Below the pieces are notes generated by a model. That model was not told the origin of the DNA and did no database searches. It was given only the letters and a program-made list of their open reading frames with translations. Positions 33,940 through 42,644 of a stretch of DNA of 64,000 nucleotides are shown here, piece after piece. The DNA is from Bog-473 sp963783965. Its GTDB lineage: Bacteria; Actinomycetota; Acidimicrobiia; Acidimicrobiales; RAAP-2. Location of the stretch: NCBI GenBank assembly GCA_963783965.1, contig CAWAPQ010000002.1, positions 372,001 to 436,000 on the forward strand, in the 5' to 3' direction. The position numbers and the translations under genes were made by a program. Numbering within the stretch: the stretch's first letter is position 1; the number at the start of each line of letters is the position of its first letter.

Positions 33940-35576
33940 GGCGTTCCTCCGGTTCCACCGGAGTTCCCGAAGCCGGGGAAGCCTCCCCCACCGAATGGAT
34001 TGGTCGACCCGGTGTTCCCGGTCGACTGCTGCTGCTGGGCCTCGGCCTGGCTTCCGAGCGTGGCCGTCGTCGTCCGTTTGCTGTCCCCCACGTAGTAGGT
34101 GATGGGGACGGACTGGCCCGCTTTGGCGTTCTGGACCACCTTTTGCAGGTCGTCGGACGACGTGATGTTCGTGCCGTTGATGTTGACGATCACGTCGCCC
34201 TGGACCAGGCCCGCCTTGTCGGCCGGAGAGCCCGGGACCACGCTGAGGATGACGGCTCCGGAAGTCGGTGTGAAGCCGTACTGCTGGCGCAGCGCCGGTG
34301 TGAGGGTCGTGATGTCGACGCCCAGGTAGCCCCCACCGTTGCCGGACTGGCCGCCCTTCTCGAGCTCGGAGATGAGCGCCTCGACCGAGGCGGCCGGAAT
34401 GGCGAAGCCGATGTTCTGTGACGACGTGCCGTCGCTGGAGGTCCCCGCCACGGCGGTGTTCATGCCGATGACCTGGCCCGACGTGTCGATGAGCGGCCCC
34501 CCCGAGTTGCCGGGGTTGATGGCGGCATCGGTCTGGATCATGTTCTGGAGGGTCTCGGTCTGGGTGCCCTCGCCCCCGGCGGTCACGGAGCGCCCGAGGG
34601 CCGAGATGATGCCCTGGGTCACCGTGGGCGTGCCGGCGGCGAGGCCCAACGCGTTCCCGATGGCCACCACGGCGTCGCCGACGACGGCCTTGCCGGAATT
34701 GCCGAAGGTGACGGTGGGCAGGTTGGACGCGTCGTTGATCTTGAGGAGCGCCACGTCCTTGGTCTGGTCGTAACCGACGAGCGTGGTCGGGAGCGCCTTG
34801 GTCTGGCCGTACTCGGTCACCGTGATGGTGCCCTTGTTGCCGCCTTCGCTGTAGAGCTCAATGACGTGGTTGTTGGTCAGCACCTCACCGTCGGAGGTGA
34901 TGATCATGCCGGTGCCCTCGTCCTCCTCTCCGTTCGACTTGACGTCGATGGAGACCACGGAGTGGATCACCTTGTCCACCAACTGCGGGATCGTGACATT
35001 GCCGCTGAGTACCGCGGCCCCGGGTGCCGCGCTGCTCTCGTGAATGGTCACGCTGGGGTTGCCGTTGCCGTTGCCGTTGTTGTCGGCCAGTGCGGTGACA
35101 CCCGCACCGATGGCGCCACCCACGAGTGCCGCCACGAGCGCCACGGGGAGCCAGGCCCGGAACTTGCCCGGCGTGCCGCGGCCGGCACCCGGAGGCGTCG
35201 CGGCGGGGTAGGTGGCGTCACCCGAAGGCGGGTACGAGAAGGGGACCGCCGTAGGGGTGACCGGTGTGGCTGGTCCGGTGTCGACGGACGGCGGTGCCCA
35301 CGAGCCGGGCGGGGGCGGAGGGTACGACGAGCCCGGGCTGGGCGATGCGATGGAGGGGGGTCCGGGCTGCGTGGCGTCGCCCGGGGCCGTGGTCGCTGCA
35401 CCTGCCTCCCCTGTTTCCCCGCTGGGCTGCGCCACCGGCTCCGCGGCGGTGGTCTCAGACGACGCAGGGCCCGTGGCCTCGACGGATGCCGCTGTCTCCT
35501 CGGTGGGGGCCGGGGTGGCTGCTTCGGGTGTGCCGGCAGAGGGATCCGACCCTGGCTGCTCGGTGTCCTCGCTCAT
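33936..35576 (-). CDS. membrane-anchored HtrA/DegP-like serine protease with PDZ domain
   Basis: 546 residues: a long acidic/Pro/Thr-rich cytoplasmic N-terminus (about 1-140), one membrane helix (about 144-166), a trypsin-like protease domain with His237 (NNHVI), Asp274 (KDVALLKI) and Ser358 (GNSGGPL), a PDZ domain (about 400-500), and a Gln-rich then Gly/Phe-rich tail. It matches actinobacterial PepD/HtrA envelope quality-control proteases. The ATG at 35576 has an AGGAGGA ribosome-binding site. The GGGGFPGFG tail resembles the export-cluster tails. Confidence 0.92.
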   Translation of the reverse strand: MSEDTEQPGSDPSAGTPEAATPAPTEETAASVEATGPASSETTAAEPVAQPSGETGEAGAATTAPGDATQPGPPSIASPSPGSSYPPPPPGSWAPPSVDTGPATPVTPTAVPFSYPPSGDATYPAATPPGAGRGTPGKFRAWLPVALVAALVGGAIGAGVTALADNNGNGNGNPSVTIHESSAAPGAAVLSGNVTIPQLVDKVIHSVVSIDVKSNGEEDEGTGMIITSDGEVLTNNHVIELYSEGGNKGTITVTEYGQTKALPTTLVGYDQTKDVALLKINDASNLPTVTFGNSGKAVVGDAVVAIGNALGLAAGTPTVTQGIISALGRSVTAGGEGTQTETLQNMIQTDAAINPGNSGGPLIDTSGQVIGMNTAVAGTSSDGTSSQNIGFAIPAASVEALISELEKGGQSGNGGGYLGVDITTLTPALRQQYGFTPTSGAVILSVVPGSPADKAGLVQGDVIVNINGTNITSSDDLQKVVQNAKAGQSVPITYYVGDSKRTTTATLGSQAEAQQQQSTGNTGSTNPFGGGGFPGFGNSGGTGGTP

Positions 35577-35740
35577 GTGGATCCTCCTGAAGGGGACGTG
35601 ACGTACCCGCACCGCTGCACGGTGAGGTGGCCCGTCCCGGCGGCTCCCGCAGTCCAGCGGACGTCCGATGCCATGTTACGGGATGTCGATCGCGGCTTGG
35701 CATCGGGCAGGGGTGCCAGGCGCGGTAGCGTGTCCGCCGC

Positions 35741-36997
35741 ATGTCACGGCGCATCGACATTGAATTGACGAGCCAGACGGGCGACGGATCATGGACGTGG
35801 CGCGCCGCGGGTGCGCGCCAGCCCAAGGGGACCGTCGACGCGGGACTCGTGCCACCCGGACAGGCCGTCGGCGCCGTCCTTCGAGCCGAGGTCGAAATCG
35901 GCCTGGAGGGCATCGAGATCCAGTCGCTGACGGCGGCGAAGCCCGCTCGCTCGCCGGAGAAGACGGAAGGCCGGATTGAGGTCAAGGGCACGCCGCGGCG
36001 CGCGCCGGACGTGTCGGTCATCTTGGCTCCGGGCTCGGACAAGCGGCGACGCGACGACGACGGCGAGCGTCGAGACCGCCGCGGTGGTGGACGCCGCGGT
36101 CCCGACGGAGAAGGTCGGCGCGACGAGCCCGGCGGTGATCGACCGGCGCGCGGGAGCGGCGGACCTCGTCGTCCGGGCAGTCGACGTCCCGGCGAGGGTG
36201 ACGGCCGACCGGCGCGCGGTGAGCGCCCGGTCGCACCGACGTCCACGGTGCATCGCAACGCCATGCTGGCGGCCCTGCGGCCAGAACAGATCCCGGTGGC
36301 CGAGCAGCTCTTGCGCGGCGGCCTGCAAGCCGTCCGACAAGCCATCGAGACGCAGAACACTTCGAACAAGGCTGCGGGAAAGCCTCCGGTGGCCTCCGAC
36401 GCGCTCCTGGCCATGGCCGATGAGCTGTTGCCGGCGGTGCGACTGGCCGACTGGAAGGACCGTGCCTCCGTCGCCCAGACGACGGGCAAGGACTACCGGC
36501 TGCGTGAGCTCCGGGCCGTGGTGGCCGCCTCCCGCACGGTCAACCTCGACGAAGAGGGGCGCACCATGGCCAAGGCGCTCCAGGAGTCGCTTGACCAGCG
36601 GACGACGGCGCTGCGGGAAGAGTGGCTGGCCCGCATCACCAACGCGCTGAACGATGGCCGGGTGCAGCAGGCCGTCGAAGCCTCCATCCGGCCTCCCGAG
36701 CCCGGCACCCGCTGCCCGGCGGAGCTGGCCGTGCGGTTGGCCGCCGCCGCCGGCGAGGCCATGACCGCGGAACTTGCCCCCGAGGACTGGATGCGACTGC
36801 TCGACGCGGTCGTCGCGTCACCCGTGCGCCGGACCGTCAAGCCGATCGGCATCCCCGACGACGAGGTGGCCAAGCAGGCCGCGCGCAATGCCGCCGGCGC
36901 CGTCCCGGCCCTGGCCAAGCTGCTCGGGCTCCGCATTCCGCCGCCACCGCCGCGACGGGTCAACGCGGAACGCCGTTTCAGTCCAACCGGCGGCTGA
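35741..36997 (+). CDS. conserved-looking hypothetical with Arg/Gly-rich linker
   Basis: 418 residues. The N-terminal part (about 1-90) resembles a small beta domain (DIELTSQTGDGSWTWRAAGARQPKGTV), followed by a highly charged RGG-type linker (about 100-160, RDDDGERRDRRGGGRRG and similar) and a helical C-terminal half (about 170-400) with LRPEQIPVAEQLLRGGLQAVRQAIE. The C-terminal half looks well ordered. RGG linkers often bind RNA. I do not recognise the family. Divergent from htrA, 164 bases apart. Its 3' end overlaps the convergent GNAT gene by 20 bases. Confidence 0.65.
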   Translation: MSRRIDIELTSQTGDGSWTWRAAGARQPKGTVDAGLVPPGQAVGAVLRAEVEIGLEGIEIQSLTAAKPARSPEKTEGRIEVKGTPRRAPDVSVILAPGSDKRRRDDDGERRDRRGGGRRGPDGEGRRDEPGGDRPARGSGGPRRPGSRRPGEGDGRPARGERPVAPTSTVHRNAMLAALRPEQIPVAEQLLRGGLQAVRQAIETQNTSNKAAGKPPVASDALLAMADELLPAVRLADWKDRASVAQTTGKDYRLRELRAVVAASRTVNLDEEGRTMAKALQESLDQRTTALREEWLARITNALNDGRVQQAVEASIRPPEPGTRCPAELAVRLAAAAGEAMTAELAPEDWMRLLDAVVASPVRRTVKPIGIPDDEVAKQAARNAAGAVPALAKLLGLRIPPPPPRRVNAERRFSPTGG

Positions 36998-37436
36998 GCG
37001 TCAGGAGGCGGGCGGTGAACCCGGACGCCTCCAAGCGTTGTTTGGTCGTCCGGTCCCCCGGGAGCGCCAGCGCATCCACCGTCTCGCATCCCCGCTCGCT
37101 GCACCAGTCCACCGCGGCGTCCATCAGCGTCGTGCCGACGCCCACGCCCCGGGCCGCTGTCTCCACGTAGCAGCACTCAATGAGTCCGCTGCGCACACCA
37201 CGGGGACCCTGCGCCGTGGTGACGGCCAGGAGGCCCACCACGGCGGCCTCGTACTCCCCCACCATCAGGAGGGCGCCGTCCCCGGGCTGGGTCCAGCGCT
37301 CCAGGAGCGAGACGGTCGTGGCCGCACCGACGAGGGCAGCGCCGCCCCGCATCGTCTCGGCCGCGACGAGGGCCTGGGAGAGCAGGCGCGTGCAGGTCTG
37401 GCGGTCCTCGGCGCGGGCTGGACGGGCCAGCTCCAT
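36978..37436 (-). CDS. GNAT-family N-acetyltransferase
   Basis: 152 residues. The acetyl-CoA-binding region is ECCYVETAARGVGVGTTLMDAAVDWC (R/Q-x-x-G-x-G/A pattern as RGVGVG), following the beta-4 strand ALLMVGEYEAAVVGLLAV; ALPGDRTTKQRLEASGFTARLLTLSR closes the fold. Cytoplasmic acetyltransferase of unknown substrate. Just downstream of the next minus-strand gene with a 5-base gap, so probably co-transcribed with it. Confidence 0.8.
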   Translation of the reverse strand: MELARPARAEDRQTCTRLLSQALVAAETMRGGAALVGAATTVSLLERWTQPGDGALLMVGEYEAAVVGLLAVTTAQGPRGVRSGLIECCYVETAARGVGVGTTLMDAAVDWCSERGCETVDALALPGDRTTKQRLEASGFTARLLTLSRRLD

Positions 37437-37441
37437 CGCTC

Positions 37442-37978
37442 CTACCCCGCTGACGGCCCGCTCGACTGCTCGTCGAGCAGCTGTCCGGCCCGATTGAGAA
37501 TTGTCCGACGATTGCGCGTGGAGGCCTCGTAGCGTCGCACGGCATCCAGCTGCTCGGGACCCAGGCTTTCGAGCCGGCGGACCACCTGCGAGGCACTGAG
37601 GGTGTCGTAGTCGGCCAGCGCCCCGTCCACGATGGCGGCGGCGGCCGGATCGGGCGCCTGTCGTTCAGGGCTGGGCGAGGCGGGTGCGGGCTCGGCCGCG
37701 CCGTTCATGCCCGTCGCCTTCGTTGCCGTGCTGTTGCCCAGTAGCCCGTCGAGGCGCGCCGAGAGCTGCCGCTGTTTCTGGTTCACCACGAACCGGCCGA
37801 CGAAGAGCGCGTTGCCGAGCTGCAGTTCGAGACGGCGACGCCCTTCGGCGAGCAACTCGGGGATCTCCTCGACTACCGACACCGCGACACCGATCGGAGC
37901 GGCGAAGCAGACATCGAGGGTGCGGCGCAGCGGGCTCTCATGGGACTGCCCGCCTTCGGAGCCACTGTCCTCAGACAC
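37442..37978 (-). CDS. small conserved hypothetical with C-terminal helical hairpin
   Basis: 178 residues. An amphipathic N-terminal half (PIGVAVSVVEEIPELLAEGRRRLELQLGNALFVGRFVVNQ) resembling actinobacterial lipid-droplet-associated or membrane-contact proteins, then a Pro/Ala linker and a C-terminal helical motif YDTLSASQVVRRLESLGPEQLDAVRRYEASTRNRRTIL, which I have seen in many actinobacterial proteins as a small protein-interaction module. Function unknown. The GTG start overlaps the DUF4193 stop by 8 bases. Confidence 0.6.
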   Translation of the reverse strand: MSEDSGSEGGQSHESPLRRTLDVCFAAPIGVAVSVVEEIPELLAEGRRRLELQLGNALFVGRFVVNQKQRQLSARLDGLLGNSTATKATGMNGAAEPAPASPSPERQAPDPAAAAIVDGALADYDTLSASQVVRRLESLGPEQLDAVRRYEASTRNRRTILNRAGQLLDEQSSGPSAG

Positions 37979-38477
37979 AGTCCCGGCAGAGCATCTTCTT
38001 CTGGTCTGCCAGTTGGCTGGGATGTTTCACCAGGAAGCACGAACGACACACGAATTCGTCAGGCTGCTTGGGCAGAACCCGCTCGTTGCCTTCGGTCTTG
38101 TCCTCCTGGTCAGTCGCTTCCTCGTCCTCGGGCTCGTCCTCGACGACGAGCCGCTCCTTGAGGATCACGTCGAGACTGGCCTCGACGTCCTCGTCGTCGG
38201 GCTCCTCTTCCTCTTCCTCCTCGTCGCCGTCGCCGGACTTCTCGACCACGGCAGCGGGCGACGGGGTGAGGATCTCGTCCACCTCGACCTCTTCGTCGTC
38301 CTCTTCATCGACGTCGACGACCACGTCGTCGTCGTCGTCCGCGAGCGCGTCGACTTCGAGCTCGTCGACATCGTCGATGTCCACGTCGAGCTCGTCGTCT
38401 TCGACGGCATCCACATCGTCTGTTTCGGGGGCCTCTGCCACCGCTTCTTCGGCCTTGGCCTTCTTCTTAGTCGGCAT
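37971..38477 (-). CDS. DUF4193-family protein with long acidic region and zinc-ribbon end
   Basis: 168 residues. The C-terminus FVCRSCFLVKHPSQLADQKKMLCRDC is a four-cysteine zinc-ribbon typical of DUF4193, a small protein widespread in Actinobacteria; VLPKQPDEF precedes it as in the family. Mycobacterial members are about 100 residues; here roughly 70 extra residues of Asp/Glu-rich sequence (about 20-110) are inserted after a Lys-rich start. The ATG at 38477 (MPTKKKAKAEE) is preferred over upstream frame. Function unknown. Confidence 0.8.
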   Translation of the reverse strand: MPTKKKAKAEEAVAEAPETDDVDAVEDDELDVDIDDVDELEVDALADDDDDVVVDVDEEDDEEVEVDEILTPSPAAVVEKSGDGDEEEEEEEPDDEDVEASLDVILKERLVVEDEPEDEEATDQEDKTEGNERVLPKQPDEFVCRSCFLVKHPSQLADQKKMLCRDCV

Positions 38478-38829
38478 TGTGCCGCGGGAGCATAGACGGT
38501 CCGCGAGGCCGTTCAATCGCTATGAAGGAGAACCTCCGCCAGCCTCCCCGGTCACGAAATCCGGGGGGCGGGCGGGAGGGCCCTGGGGTCTTTGGCGCCA
38601 TCTCGCAGGCCTGGGTCGCCAGGCAAGCAACACGTTCTCTACTCGACCCCCAGGGCCAATCACCGCCTCTCACGGCACATCCCCACCTGCAGCTGTGCAG
38701 CGGCGCTGTTGCGCATCTGCAGCGTCCTCAGGGGCGTCGGGGACTGCGCCGTACACTAGGCAAATCCGGGGTGGGGTCGTCAAGATGCGAAAGGGCGGGG
38801 CTACCAGGGAGAACGACGGTAGTTCCTGG
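38478..38829. other. gene-free region with strong secondary structure (leader of the DUF4193 gene)
   Basis: No gene is evident. It holds a 10-bp perfect long-range stem, GGCCCTGGGG (38579-38588) with CCCCAGGGCC (38648-38657), extended by TC/GA around a bulged C, enclosing a 6-bp hairpin GCCTGG-GTCG-CCAGGC (38609-38624). On the minus strand a candidate promoter, TTGACG (38778-38783), 19 bases, TAGTGT (38753-38758), points to a leader of about 270 bases for DUF4193. Near the ThyX end, ACCAGG (38803-38808) and CCTGGT (38825-38830) could form a hairpin. Confidence 0.45.
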
Positions 38830-40470
38830 TCAATGCGTTGCAGATTTTTCCGACCGGCGACGCTCGGCCCGGCGCTCGGATTCGAGGCGCTCGAGGTCGG
38901 TGGTCCCGTGGTCGACGAAGGTCATCGCCTCCGCCAGGGCGCGGTGCCCCGCCACCTCGGCAATGGCCCGGTGCATCTGCTGGGCCACCCTTCGGTACGC
39001 GGGGTGGCCCTGGGCACCCGAGCGCAGCTCAATAAGGTGCATGGCCTCGCGCGCGTTGAACTGCATGACGTAACGGATGCGATGGGCCAGAGCGACCACG
39101 TACGACGCTTGCTCGGGGAAGTCCGGGAGCAACGAGCGGTACAGCTCTTCCGCCCGGCCGATGGCCTCGTCGTAACGATCGGCGAGTCCGGCGTCGGCGA
39201 CGAGCTCGGGCATGTCGTAGCCGAGTGAGATCCCGAGTCGCTGCCACTCCATGGTGAGCATCCGGTGACGTTGCAGGTCGCGGAACGCGCCGTAGTCGGT
39301 GACGAGCTCGAAGCGGTAGTCCGTGCGCTCGAAGGCGCGCCCGGGTCGATGGCGGCGATTGCGCCGATCGCCCACGTATGCCGCCAACAGGGCCACCCGG
39401 TCGTCGTGGCCGAGGAGGCGGAGACGACGGGCGGCCTCCCGCTCACTACAGCCCAGTAGCGAGAAACAGGCTGCGACCAGGACCTTTTCCTCTCCGTCGG
39501 GATCGAAGTCGAGGAGCGTGACCTCGGGCTCTGCCTCGGTGGCGCGTGCCGGCCGGTCCATCGGGCCGAGCTCGGGCCACAAGCGCGACACCACGCGGGC
39601 CGTGCGATCGCGGGTCGCTGCCAGGTAGTCGGACCACTCACCACCGCGGGCCGGGACGTCGACCCGCTGGAGGAAGGAAGGGATCACCTTGCGCAATTCG
39701 TCCAACATCATGTCGGCGTAGTGACGTGCTTCGGGGAGCGGGTGCGCGCGCATGCGCAGCAACAGCTGCTCGTACGCCTGGCCGGTCGCGTAGATCCCTA
39801 TGTTCGACAGCGACGCTGCCGGGAGGAGGCCGCGTAGCGCGTCGAGCGACTTGGCTCGGGTGGCCTGGCGGTACACGAAGTCACTGTCCCCGGCCTGTTG
39901 CGGAAAGCGCTCCGCGACCCACGCCTGCATTTGGGGCAGCAGCGCGCCATAAGTGTCGAAGACGCGATCCATCTCTCCGACGAAGCGGGCCCCGTGTGAC
40001 GAATCGAGGATCTCCGGCGGACGGTAGTAGCGGTACTGCCCGTTCTCGAGGCGTTGGTTGTACGCGATGTAACGCGTCGACTGCTCGAGATAGGCCATGA
40101 GACGACCCCACTCGAGCACTTTGGACAAGACGTTGGATGCCTGCTCGCACGCGAGGTGGACGCCTCCGAGCTGGGCCACCGAATCGTCGCCGTATTCGAC
40201 GAAGACCTTCTCGTAGAGCTGCTCCGCTCGCGCCAGCCCGACGGTGGCGTCGACGGTGGCGTCGCCTGTGATGTCGAGCTCGCCGACGAACTCGTCGAGG
40301 AAGAGCCGGCGCAGGCTCTTCGGCGATCGCGAGTAGCGGGCGAAGAGGGCCCCCTTGACCACCTCCGGCAGGTTGACCAGGGCAAACACCGGCTGATCCA
40401 GGTTGGTGACGTAGCGCCGGAGTACGGCTTCCTCGTCGGCCGTGAACCGTTCTTCGAGGTACGGGAACAT
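38830..40470 (-). CDS. double-domain ThyX-like flavin-dependent thymidylate synthase homologue
   Basis: 546 residues with two Thy1-like halves. The N-terminal half has EWGRLMAYLEQSTRYIAYNQ (EQSTRY at 129-134); the C-terminal half has DLQRHRMLTMEW (RHR at 401-403). ThyX has a single motif RHRxxSxNxxSxRY; here the Arg-His-Arg part survives only in the second half and the S-x-R-Y part only in the first. The canonical ThyX serine and dUMP site thus look split or degenerate. It may be a divergent thymidylate synthase or a nucleotide-binding paralogue. It follows helY by 47 bases. Confidence 0.75.
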   Translation of the reverse strand: MFPYLEERFTADEEAVLRRYVTNLDQPVFALVNLPEVVKGALFARYSRSPKSLRRLFLDEFVGELDITGDATVDATVGLARAEQLYEKVFVEYGDDSVAQLGGVHLACEQASNVLSKVLEWGRLMAYLEQSTRYIAYNQRLENGQYRYYRPPEILDSSHGARFVGEMDRVFDTYGALLPQMQAWVAERFPQQAGDSDFVYRQATRAKSLDALRGLLPAASLSNIGIYATGQAYEQLLLRMRAHPLPEARHYADMMLDELRKVIPSFLQRVDVPARGGEWSDYLAATRDRTARVVSRLWPELGPMDRPARATEAEPEVTLLDFDPDGEEKVLVAACFSLLGCSEREAARRLRLLGHDDRVALLAAYVGDRRNRRHRPGRAFERTDYRFELVTDYGAFRDLQRHRMLTMEWQRLGISLGYDMPELVADAGLADRYDEAIGRAEELYRSLLPDFPEQASYVVALAHRIRYVMQFNAREAMHLIELRSGAQGHPAYRRVAQQMHRAIAEVAGHRALAEAMTFVDHGTTDLERLESERRAERRRSEKSATH

Positions 40471-40517
40471 GCCCGGGTAACCATAGAACGAGGGTGACGC
40501 GGCGGTCGCGGATGGGC

Positions 40518-42644
40518 TCAGACGCCCGGCAGGCCCCCGGCCACGACGCCCCGGAGGACGAGGTCGACGGCCTCGCGGGCAGCCCCGGCGACCTCTGTGT
40601 CCACCGCGGAATGGGAGACCTGCTGGGCCAGATCGGCCACGGATTTCATCGTCCGGACGAAGTCGCCGGGCGCCAACTCCCCGACATCACGGGCGGCGAC
40701 CCCCAGCGCGGTCGAGAACGACGCCCCCCGGGCCCAGGAGGCCACGGCGGTGGCCAGCCCGGGCGCGGGTTGGCGGGTGCGGGGAACGAGATGCAGCTCC
40801 TCTGTGCCGCGGATGCGCTCGGCCAACACGGCGAGGGCGTCGGTTCGCCAGGCCAGCTCGGACCGTCGCTTGTCGCCCAGCCGGTCCTGCAGCGGGCGCC
40901 GCTGCTTCTCCCGCCGGGGGCCCGGCTGTCCAGGAAGGCGCCGGGCGCGTCGAGGCTCGAACACGACGGCCGAGAGGACGCCGGCCAGGACCGCAGGCTC
41001 GGCACCGGCCAGCACGTCGGCCCCGAGCGCCTCGGCGATCAGGAGATCGGCCTCGTGGTAGATGCGCGACAGCCGACGGCCCGATGGTGTCACGCTCCAG
41101 CCATGCAAATAGCCCATTCGTTCGAGCACGGCGACCCGGTGGTCGAGTTGCTGAAGCAGCAGATCGGGTGTGCGGGCTTGCCACTGGGCGAAGGACCGCT
41201 GCAGCACGGCGCTCGCCGTCTCGCGGTCGAACCGGGAGACGAGGTTGACGGCGAGGTTGTAGGTCGGGCGGAAGGCCGAGCGCAGGTCCGGCGGAGGAGC
41301 CGAGGCCACCCGGGCGGCCTCGGCGAAGGTGATCTCGCTGGACCAGGCGACGACCGCATGACCCTCCTCGTCGAGCCCCCGGCGCCCGGCGCGGCCGGTG
41401 AGCTGCAGGTACTCCCCCGAGGTCAGGGTGGCCCGTCCGGCACCGCCGTACTTGGTGAAGCGCTCAATGACGACCGAGCGGGCCGGCATGTTGATCCCCA
41501 GCGAGAGCGTCTCGGTGGCGAAGACCACCTTGAGCAGCCCCGCGGCGAAGCACTCCTCCACGGTCTCGCGAAAGACGGGGACGAGTCCGGCATGGTGCGC
41601 CGCCACACCGCGCTCCAGGCCCTCGAGCCACTCGTCGTAGCCCAGGACGCGCAGGTCGTCGTCGTCAAGAGGCTCCACCCGGCGTTCGACGACCGAGCGG
41701 ATGGCGGCGCGCTCGGCTGAGTCCGTCAGGCGGACGCCGTCGCGCACAACCTGGTGCACTGCATCGTCGCAGGCCGCGCGGCTGAAGATGAAGACGATGG
41801 CCGGCAGCATCTCGAGCGCGCCGAGCTCTTCGACCATCTCGGTCCGCCGGGGCGCGCGGAAGGGCAGGCGCGGACCCCTTCCCCGCCCCTGCCAGTGGGC
41901 CGAACGCCCTCCCTGCAGTGCCCGGCGCACCGCCTGGTCGATGCGGAGACCCTCACCTCCGGGCTGCCCGTTCTCGAGAAGGAGGGGGCACAGGAGCGTT
42001 TGTTCGTCTGCCCGCCGGTGGGCGGCGAAATGGTGTCGCAGGACGATCGGGCGCTGCCTCTCGACGATGACCGACGTGTCGCCCCGGACCGAACGCAGCC
42101 ATCCGCCGAGCTCGTCGGCGTTGTTCACGGTGGCGGACAGGCAGACGAAACGAACCTCGGCCGGGCACAGCACGAGGACCTCCTCCCACACCCCGCCTCG
42201 GTAGGGGTCCTGAATGAAGTGCACCTCGTCGAGTATCACGGTGTGCAGGCTCTCGAGCAGATCCGAGCCGGCGAGCAGCATGTTGCGGAGCACCTCGGTG
42301 GTCATGACGACGACGGGCGCCCGGGGACGCAATGTCGTGTCCCCTGTCAACAGCCCGACGTGCTCCTCACCGTAGGAGGCGACGAGCTCCGCGTACTTCT
42401 GGTTGGAGAGTGCTTTGAGCGGGGTCGTGTAGAAGGCTTTTCCTTTCGCCGCCAGGGCCCGGTGCACGGCATAGGACGCCACCAGCGTTTTGCCGGACCC
42501 GGTGGGTGCGGACACCAGGACCGAGTGCCCTGAGTCCAAGGCCTCGAAGGCCTCGTCCTGGAAGTCATCGAGGGCGAAGGGCAGGTCGGCCTTGAACTCC
42601 GCCGCCCCGGCCGCCCCTTGGACGGGCCACGGGAACGCGGTCAA
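40518..42644 (-). CDS. helY: Ski2/Mtr4-like DEAD/DEAH helicase (HelY type)
   Basis: 708 residues. Walker A APTGSGKT (46-53), motif Ib TTPLKALSNQKYAEL, motif II DEVH (139-142), motif III SATVNN, motif VI QLTGRAGRRG, and a C-terminal region typical of Ski2-like RNA helicases. The start is inferred as TTG at 42644, whose TTGA overlaps the tatC stop; a longer frame runs out of phase with tatC coding and looks artificial. tatA-tatC-helY is the same order as in mycobacteria. Likely role in RNA turnover. Confidence 0.87.
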   Translation of the reverse strand: MTAFPWPVQGAAGAAEFKADLPFALDDFQDEAFEALDSGHSVLVSAPTGSGKTLVASYAVHRALAAKGKAFYTTPLKALSNQKYAELVASYGEEHVGLLTGDTTLRPRAPVVVMTTEVLRNMLLAGSDLLESLHTVILDEVHFIQDPYRGGVWEEVLVLCPAEVRFVCLSATVNNADELGGWLRSVRGDTSVIVERQRPIVLRHHFAAHRRADEQTLLCPLLLENGQPGGEGLRIDQAVRRALQGGRSAHWQGRGRGPRLPFRAPRRTEMVEELGALEMLPAIVFIFSRAACDDAVHQVVRDGVRLTDSAERAAIRSVVERRVEPLDDDDLRVLGYDEWLEGLERGVAAHHAGLVPVFRETVEECFAAGLLKVVFATETLSLGINMPARSVVIERFTKYGGAGRATLTSGEYLQLTGRAGRRGLDEEGHAVVAWSSEITFAEAARVASAPPPDLRSAFRPTYNLAVNLVSRFDRETASAVLQRSFAQWQARTPDLLLQQLDHRVAVLERMGYLHGWSVTPSGRRLSRIYHEADLLIAEALGADVLAGAEPAVLAGVLSAVVFEPRRARRLPGQPGPRREKQRRPLQDRLGDKRRSELAWRTDALAVLAERIRGTEELHLVPRTRQPAPGLATAVASWARGASFSTALGVAARDVGELAPGDFVRTMKSVADLAQQVSHSAVDTEVAGAAREAVDLVLRGVVAGGLPGV

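Noticed and set aside
38478..38829. tmRNA, RNase P RNA or 6C RNA in the structured gap
   Set aside because: None of the conserved tmRNA ends or RNase P core motifs could be found, and the paired C-rich loops of 6C RNA are not clear.
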